DNA of 64,000 nt from positions 3,518,001-3,582,000 of the forward strand of contig NZ_CP162137.1 in assembly GCF_040833995.1 (NCBI RefSeq). Reading direction: 5' to 3'. A model generated the notes under the pieces. It made no database searches. It saw nothing but the letters and a program-made list of their open reading frames with translations, and was not told where the DNA came from. Source of the DNA: Leptospira sp. WS58.C1 (GTDB taxonomy: Bacteria > Spirochaetota > Leptospiria > Leptospirales > Leptospiraceae). Shown piece after piece: positions 58,781-64,000 of the stretch (positions within the stretch are counted from its first letter, which is position 1; each line of letters starts with the position of its first letter). The translations under genes were made by a program, and so were the position numbers.

Positions 58781-58804
58781 GAGGCGGGTTTCGAATTCCG
58801 CCTC
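58781..58804 (-). terminator. Intrinsic terminator of the FadL-like gene
   Basis: GAGGCGG (58781-58787) and CCGCCTC (58798-58804) form a seven-base-pair stem. On minus a T-rich tail (TTCTTTTTCTT) follows. It lies about 57 bases beyond the stop of the FadL-like gene. Confidence 0.65.
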
Positions 58805-58860
58805 AGATGGAGCTATTAGATAACAAATGTTATTTCATTTTCCCGACAATGGGAAGAAGT

Positions 58861-60426
58861 TTAGAAGAATAAGCTTACGGAGAAGGTTACCGACCAGATA
58901 TAACCGCCATAATTATAGTTTGGATTCCTTTCCGTAGGAGTATATTTATTTATCTCAACACTTCTCAATTGTTGGTTCGAAAGAGCTAAATCGAAAATTA
59001 CCGGGTTTTTCAATCTATCTTTCAAGAATGCGAAATTCCTTCCGTTGAAGATATAGGAAACACCTAGGGAATAGATCATACGATCGTTATCCATCCAATT
59101 GTTTTCCCCCGCGTAATGTGGAACAGGGGATGGTCTTTTTCCGATCCCTCCTCGAAACTTCAAGAAAGGACGGAAAGCATATTCTGCTCCCATACGAACA
59201 TTGGTTGTGTCATGGAAATCCAAAGGCTCGGAATATTTTTCCTTAATCCTGGAAAGTTTATATAAACTCCAGATCTCTCTGTTCACATCTACACTTAATA
59301 AAAGTTTTTCTGTCGGTCTGAATCCTATACCGTAAGACCAAACTCTCGGGTTGTACTGATCCAATAAAGCCAGATCAAAATCCAATTGGATCCCTAAAAG
59401 AGTAGTCTGGGCCCGGGCAGGGATCGGGTCCGCAGACAGATAGGTTTCTCTTTTATACGAAACCCCGGCACTCCATTTTCCATAAGTGAATTGGAGACCG
59501 TAAGTCGGATTGATGATAGGCTTTAAAGTTAATACTACCTGTGAGTTAGCAGTTACTGGATCCGGAGAGATCGGAACGTCTTTTAGCAAGATCGCACCGG
59601 AACCTCCAGCAAGAGCGGTGATACCAACCCCTGCAAACAAACGGTCCTTCCAAAGTTCCACACCGACCCCGGCCATGATAGTAGGACGTTCATTACTTTT
59701 TCCTGAATTAAGATATCTAGGAACGGTAGGGTTTTGATCGTTCACTACCATCAAATTTCCGGAAGCAGGAACGATAGCATTCAATCCGAAACGGATGGTT
59801 CTACCTATATCGAAAATTTCGTTTAGGTTCATTGTAAAACCCAAACCAACGTAACTGTCATCCGGGTTTTTAGTGTTCTCGTTTTTAGGAGCGTTATTCT
59901 TTAACGTAGGGTTTGCGTAAGTTCCTAAAAAAGACACTTCATGATAAGGACGGTTCGGACGGAGAAGAGGCTGATACGTGAACATCCCTTTTCCCATATT
60001 TGCAAAGCCGTCTCTGAAATTAAACCAAGCTCTTTTGTACCACTTAGCAGGAGCTCCACCATCCTCTGTTTGAGGTTCGGTGTTCAACAAAGGACCTTCC
60101 TGAGGAATAGGATTCCCATTTGCGTCTTTGGGAGTTTCTCCGCTAGCCGCTGCTTCTTTCTCTTTTTCCTTTTGTTCCCATTGAGCGATGAACAAATCCG
60201 CTTCGTTCAATCTTCCCAATCCGGCAACATTATAGAAAACCGAAGACGAATTGTTTACCGTAGCGGTAACTGCCCCGGCCATCCCGGCTGCACCCGCGTG
60301 GGCTCCATATATATCCCCATAACTACCGGCAGTCAGCTCGGATGTGCCAACTCCCAATATCCCCAAAACTGCGAGGGCAATCCTCGACCTGGAGATAATT
60401 TTTTGACTAGAAACTCTGTTTCGCAT
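58861..60426 (-). CDS. OMPP1/FadL-family outer membrane porin
   Basis: A 521-residue outer membrane beta-barrel. The signal peptide (about 1-34) has two Arg/Lys-rich turns before its hydrophobic core. The FadL-type N-terminus GAHAGAAGMAGAVTATVNNSSSVFYNVAGL (about 40-69) follows. Aromatic strands alternate to the end, and the last residue is Phe as in many barrel proteins. A Pro/Gly/Asn-rich stretch near 90-125 is probably an outer loop. It probably admits long-chain fatty acids, the main carbon source of leptospires. The ATG follows AGGAAGGG. Confidence 0.88.
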   Translation of the reverse strand: MRNRVSSQKIISRSRIALAVLGILGVGTSELTAGSYGDIYGAHAGAAGMAGAVTATVNNSSSVFYNVAGLGRLNEADLFIAQWEQKEKEKEAAASGETPKDANGNPIPQEGPLLNTEPQTEDGGAPAKWYKRAWFNFRDGFANMGKGMFTYQPLLRPNRPYHEVSFLGTYANPTLKNNAPKNENTKNPDDSYVGLGFTMNLNEIFDIGRTIRFGLNAIVPASGNLMVVNDQNPTVPRYLNSGKSNERPTIMAGVGVELWKDRLFAGVGITALAGGSGAILLKDVPISPDPVTANSQVVLTLKPIINPTYGLQFTYGKWSAGVSYKRETYLSADPIPARAQTTLLGIQLDFDLALLDQYNPRVWSYGIGFRPTEKLLLSVDVNREIWSLYKLSRIKEKYSEPLDFHDTTNVRMGAEYAFRPFLKFRGGIGKRPSPVPHYAGENNWMDNDRMIYSLGVSYIFNGRNFAFLKDRLKNPVIFDLALSNQQLRSVEINKYTPTERNPNYNYGGYIWSVTFSVSLFF

Positions 60427-60696
60427 TGTCCCTTCCTGCTTTGAACCAATTCCTTAACTTACTCTAACCCATCTAGAATTGGCTGATCTCTTTATTACAC
60501 ATCAGTTATTTTTTAAAAATTTTCCGTATCTTAGCGGAAAGCCCAAAATTGTCCACTAAAATCAAAAAAAGAGCCTTTAGGTGTTTTTATTCATAAAAAA
60601 GTGAAAATAGCTAAAATTTGAAGATAAACATTGATTATTGTAAAAGAATGAACGCTACATATATTTTTAGCTTTTAAAGAAGGAGCTAAATTGAGC
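60427..60696. other. AT-rich intergenic region
   Basis: About 270 bases between the ClC gene and the FadL-like gene, both on minus. It is very AT-rich, with several A/T runs that would suit the FadL promoter. I see no gene, repeat or clear terminator. Confidence 0.4.
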
Positions 60697-62547
60697 TTAA
60701 GTGCTTGAAACCGGCTTAGCAGATCGAGTCTTTTCAAAATATATGGAAATAATGTCAGCATAACGTAAATATCCCAAATATTTTCCATTCTCTTCCACAG
60801 GAATCTTATCCATCCCCATATCCAATAGGGCCTTAAATGCGGTCGCCAGGTTTGTTCGGATGGAAATCGGAAGAATGGATGTGTCGGCGACATCTTTTAC
60901 AAGGATCAGGTTTTGAGTGAGATCCCTTCCTTCTAAAAATAATCGACTGGTGCGTAAGGATATCATCCCAAAATAGTTTCCATTCTCTTGTATTACGATA
61001 TAATCGCTGGCGTTGATCTTCAAAGCTTCCTCTTCCAGCTGAGAGAGTAAAACGGATGTTTTGACTTCTGCAATATTCCTGAGCCTATCCCGAATATCTT
61101 CGATCCGTATTCCTTCCAATAAATCTCGGTTCATGTCCCAATCATGGGCGGGGGATTGGAAACGAGTATTTTTCTGGCTTTTATACAAATTCAATTTGTG
61201 AGAAAGCACAAAAGTTATGATGGAAACGATCATCAAAGGAGGAAGAAGTGAATAACTTCCTATGATCTCGCAGATCATCACCATTCCTGCGATCGGTGCG
61301 CTTGCAATCCCCGCATAAAAGGCTCCCATTCCTACGAGCACGAAAGAAGCGACGGATACCTGATAGCCCAAAACCAATTTTGCAAATGTGCCGAGCGCTC
61401 CACCCAACATCCCGCCAATAAATAAGGAAGGTCCGAACATTCCTGCGGATCCTCCGCTTCCGATCGTAAACGAAGTGGTGATAATTTTTAAGAATGCAAG
61501 TAGTAAGAAGAAAAAAATGATCTGTATATCTCGATCCAAAGAAGAAGCGTAATTCGGAAATTGAAAGCTACCTTCCAATACATCTTGCAGAACTCCTGCC
61601 CCAGTCCCAAGAACTTCAGGTAAAAAATAACCTATGATGCCTACAGGAATTCCGCCTAACGCAGGTTTGCCCCACATCGGAAATTTCCAGTTCTTAGACC
61701 ATTCCTGAACGAACTGAAACACCTTGATAAGAAAGGCACCGTTCAAATAACACACGATCCCTAAAAACAAATAAAAGACGAGTTCCTTATATTCAATAAA
61801 GCCGATCTCCGGAACTTTGTATACGGAACCGAACCCGTTAAAGGAAGAATATGTCAGGAACGCAGTTACCGAAGAAATGATACAAGGAACCAATGTATCG
61901 CTTTCTATATCTTCTCTGTATACCATCTCTACGGAGGTTAATGCTCCTCCTAAAGGTGCATGAAATATGGCACCTAGACCCCCTGCAGTCCCGGCGAGTA
62001 ATAGAGTGCGTCTTGCCCTTGCACCCGCCTTAGTTAAATTTGCGACTAAGGAACCGAATCCGGCGCCGATCAAGGAGATCGGACCTTCTTTTCCTCCGCT
62101 TCCTCCGGAAGATAACGTGAAAACGGTTGCGATCGACTTGATCAGAGGGACTTTAGGGTCCACCTTACCTTCTTTATTATGAAAAGAATCTATCAAGGAA
62201 TCCGTTCCAGTACCGGCGGAATCCGTAGAGAATTTCCAGATAATCCAACCCGAAATTAATCCTCCTAAAGGTGGAAGTACCAAAAGCGCCCATCTTCCCA
62301 AATAAATGGAGGCAATCGGTTCAAGCGAAACGTAAAATTCTCCGCCCGAATGCGTATTATGTAAACCTGATATTGATTCTAAAGAAATGTATTCCGCCCA
62401 GGCGAGCGCTCTGGAAAAAAGAAGTGCTCCCAAGCCGGAAACGATCCCGGTCAAAACACAATATAGAAATAAAGACCTTCTGCCCTTAATGGTGAAATAA
62501 GACGATAGCGGTCTTTTTCGGAACTCTTGTAAGACTTTTCCGAACAT
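60697..62547 (-). CDS. ClC-family anion channel/transporter with two CBS domains
   Basis: A 616-residue membrane protein with the ClC pattern of hydrophobic helices over about 25-460 and two C-terminal CBS domains (about 480-535 and 550-605). Filter motifs: GTGTD (112-116) in place of GSGIP, GKEGP with gating Glu154, and GMFGPS in place of GIFAPS. The position equal to the proton Glu of the E. coli exchanger seems to be Met208 (SVEMVY), as in channels. It is a probable anion channel, or an exchanger with unusual coupling, regulated by nucleotides at the CBS sites. An AAGGA site precedes the ATG. Confidence 0.9.
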   Translation of the reverse strand: MFGKVLQEFRKRPLSSYFTIKGRRSLFLYCVLTGIVSGLGALLFSRALAWAEYISLESISGLHNTHSGGEFYVSLEPIASIYLGRWALLVLPPLGGLISGWIIWKFSTDSAGTGTDSLIDSFHNKEGKVDPKVPLIKSIATVFTLSSGGSGGKEGPISLIGAGFGSLVANLTKAGARARRTLLLAGTAGGLGAIFHAPLGGALTSVEMVYREDIESDTLVPCIISSVTAFLTYSSFNGFGSVYKVPEIGFIEYKELVFYLFLGIVCYLNGAFLIKVFQFVQEWSKNWKFPMWGKPALGGIPVGIIGYFLPEVLGTGAGVLQDVLEGSFQFPNYASSLDRDIQIIFFFLLLAFLKIITTSFTIGSGGSAGMFGPSLFIGGMLGGALGTFAKLVLGYQVSVASFVLVGMGAFYAGIASAPIAGMVMICEIIGSYSLLPPLMIVSIITFVLSHKLNLYKSQKNTRFQSPAHDWDMNRDLLEGIRIEDIRDRLRNIAEVKTSVLLSQLEEEALKINASDYIVIQENGNYFGMISLRTSRLFLEGRDLTQNLILVKDVADTSILPISIRTNLATAFKALLDMGMDKIPVEENGKYLGYLRYADIISIYFEKTRSAKPVSST

Positions 62548-62556
62548 AAAAGATCC

Positions 62557-63357
62557 TTAAAACGATTTGGAAACCGAGATCTCCATGATCCTATTATGGG
62601 TATAGGTATCCTGCCAACCGCCGATCATTCTATACAATCTAGGAATGATCAATAAACCGATAAATACAGGCGCTCCGGGAGAATCCAAAACATTTCCGGA
62701 AGCGGTAGGTTTTAGGAAATAAGACTCGAGAGCACTGTTCTTCTCCATCGTAGTAGTCGCATAATAATAACCGACCCCTGCGAGTAAAAGATCCGTGATG
62801 AGATAACCGAATATTCCTTTAATTCTATCCGAACCCCCGTAGACAGGAGATTTATAAGAGTTATAAAAGACGGAAGCAGCCGGATGGATCAATGCTAAGG
62901 ATTCGCTCCAAAAATAACTTTTACGATAAGGTTCGAATTTTACATTTTCCGAAACGTCCGCGGAGTTATAAATTCCGAGCCCTCCAGTTAACTCTTTTTT
63001 AGTGAGTTCTTCCTGGAGAAAGTTTCTAAAGACCCTTTCTGCTCCTTTTTTAGAAGACTCGATCCGGATCAAACTCATCTTTTCTCTTTTTGCAAGTCCT
63101 AAAACGAATACGTCCAATCGTAAGGGTGAATACCATTTAGAAACGTATCTGAATGCAAAACCTTTCGTATTTTGGTCGGATAATATCCTATCATAAGTCA
63201 ATCGGTTCAATGCGGAAAGCAGCCTGATATCGTTCTCCCCGGGATCACCTTCTAATTCGAAAACTTCCCCTGCATAAACGGAAGAGAAGGAAGACAAAAA
63301 GAAAAATACGAATAAGGTTTTTAGGATTTTATGTTGAATTTTTTTTTGCATGTTCAT
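62557..63357 (-). CDS. Exported hypothetical protein with membrane segments
   Basis: A 266-residue protein with a clear signal peptide (about 11-29, cut after VYA). Residues 30-140 look soluble and mixed. About 150-165 and 180-202 are hydrophobic (LITDLLLAGVGYYYATTTM), and 225-245 includes PVFIGLLIIPRLYRMIGGW. No family recognised. Its ATG shares one base with the stop of the CPBP gene (TAATG), and the ClC gene follows after 9 bases, so it is probably part of one transcript. Confidence 0.6.
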   Translation of the reverse strand: MNMQKKIQHKILKTLFVFFFLSSFSSVYAGEVFELEGDPGENDIRLLSALNRLTYDRILSDQNTKGFAFRYVSKWYSPLRLDVFVLGLAKREKMSLIRIESSKKGAERVFRNFLQEELTKKELTGGLGIYNSADVSENVKFEPYRKSYFWSESLALIHPAASVFYNSYKSPVYGGSDRIKGIFGYLITDLLLAGVGYYYATTTMEKNSALESYFLKPTASGNVLDSPGAPVFIGLLIIPRLYRMIGGWQDTYTHNRIMEISVSKSF

Positions 63358-64000
63358 TAAGAGATCCGATCCCCAAGCAGAAATCCGGCCAAAAGCATGG
63401 ATGCGTTATATGTGATATGTGCGGTCACAGGCACCCATATATTACCGGTTTTTAAATAAGAAATTCCAAATGAAAATCCCACAAAGATAAGAAGGATCGG
63501 AGCCACATAAGATCCCCCGTTAAAATGTACAACCCCGAAAATAACGGAGGTGATAATTAGTCCTATGGAGCTCAGGTTTTTTTCCACAAAGTATTTGAGC
63601 AAAAATCCCCTGAAAAAAAATTCCTCGAATATTCCGGCTCCGAATGCGATTGCAAGCAGGGTCCATCCTAATAATTTCCAATTTAGAAAAAGATTTTTGG
63701 TAAGTATGATTTCCATATAATTGGATTGGGGTTTGCCTATGATAAAAAAGATCAAACTACTTGCTACATTCACAAAACAGAATGTAGCAAATCCGGTCGC
63801 AACTCCCGCAAGTATATCTCTCCCACCTGCGGAATCGGTGAACTCGGCGGTTTCGATCCGTGCGATCCTTCGAATAAAAAAGTAAGAAGGAACCAGAAAG
63901 CATAATCCCCAGATAATTCTGTCCAAGGACAATAACCATGGACGTTTGGTGACTACAAATTCGGTATACTCTCTAACCGCTTTTTCGGCAGAGGCAGGTT
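63357..64000 (-). CDS. CPBP/Abi-family intramembrane metalloprotease (5' end outside window)
   Basis: The frame stays open to the window edge upstream of a TTG at 63932 (residues such as VREYTEFVVTKRPWLL), so the start is not in the window. The visible part has several transmembrane helices, the motif EEFFFRG with the catalytic Glu pair, FGVVHF with a His ligand, and HITYN near the end. This is the pattern of CAAX-processing or bacteriocin-self-immunity proteases. The substrate is unknown. It is coupled to the exported hypothetical protein downstream. Confidence 0.85.
   Translation of the reverse strand, partial: PASAEKAVREYTEFVVTKRPWLLSLDRIIWGLCFLVPSYFFIRRIARIETAEFTDSAGGRDILAGVATGFATFCFVNVASSLIFFIIGKPQSNYMEIILTKNLFLNWKLLGWTLLAIAFGAGIFEEFFFRGFLLKYFVEKNLSSIGLIITSVIFGVVHFNGGSYVAPILLIFVGFSFGISYLKTGNIWVPVTAHITYNASMLLAGFLLGDRIS

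Noticed and set aside
59941..60444. Plus-strand frame of 167 residues antisense to the FadL-like gene
   Set aside because: The minus strand carries a signal peptide and FadL motifs with a good ribosome site.

Overview
The window looks like a chromosomal segment of a spirochaete of the genus Leptospira. The evidence is the gene content and style: a protein with a 7TM-DISM sensor fused to an AraC domain, several lipoproteins with loose spirochaetal lipoboxes, a GldA/F/G-type ABC cluster, a FadL-like porin, a MotB protein, frequent TTG starts and moderately AT-rich DNA. The genus is inferred from this content, not from a search, and the species is not determined. No prophage, insertion sequence or CRISPR array was seen. 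One tRNA gene (Ser, anticodon GGA) is present.

Layout. 1-5967 (minus) is one tightly coupled run: ABC ATPase, ABC permease, GldG-like protein, DUF4340-like protein, Yip1-like membrane protein and the start of mpl (murein peptide recycling; cut by the window edge). 6247-11661 (plus) holds a FabD-like acyltransferase, a DUF2779 nuclease-like protein, argG-coaD-ndk with a terminator, and a 58-residue protein with its own promoter. 11692-22747 is a nitrate-use island: a fused nitrate reductase/diaphorase on minus, then on plus a nitrate transporter behind a clear sigma-54 promoter, nirB, nirD, cobA (siroheme), moaCB and moeA (molybdenum cofactor). The transporter imports nitrate, the Mo enzyme reduces it to nitrite, NirBD reduces nitrite to ammonium, and the last genes supply the two cofactors.

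22879-34370 carries isocitrate dehydrogenase, a PAS histidine kinase with response regulator, a ferredoxin, a GMC oxidoreductase pair, tRNA-Ser, an aminotransferase, the DISM-AraC receptor, a strongly structured intergenic RNA candidate with its own terminator (about 32835-32981), and an NTF2-like protein next to a sigma factor. 34394-42538 (minus) holds an M14 peptidase, lipoproteins, MotB without MotA, a DUF455 ferritin-like protein, an anti-sigma-type ATPase and gltX.

42766-46292 encodes a compact, divergent type IIA topoisomerase whose A subunit lacks the C-terminal DNA-wrapping domain. 47857-52336 is a cobalamin-riboswitch-controlled unit: two lipoproteins of unknown function followed by cobT, cobS and cobC, suggesting corrinoid capture coupled to lower-ligand assembly. 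52449-64000 has a vWA protein, two tandem MuiA-like (DUF4139) proteins, a fatty acid hydroxylase, a FadL-like porin, a ClC protein with CBS domains, an unknown exported protein and a CPBP protease cut by the window edge. The most interesting leads are the riboswitch-lipoprotein operon, the compact topoisomerase, the fused nitrate reductase and the structured RNA candidate.
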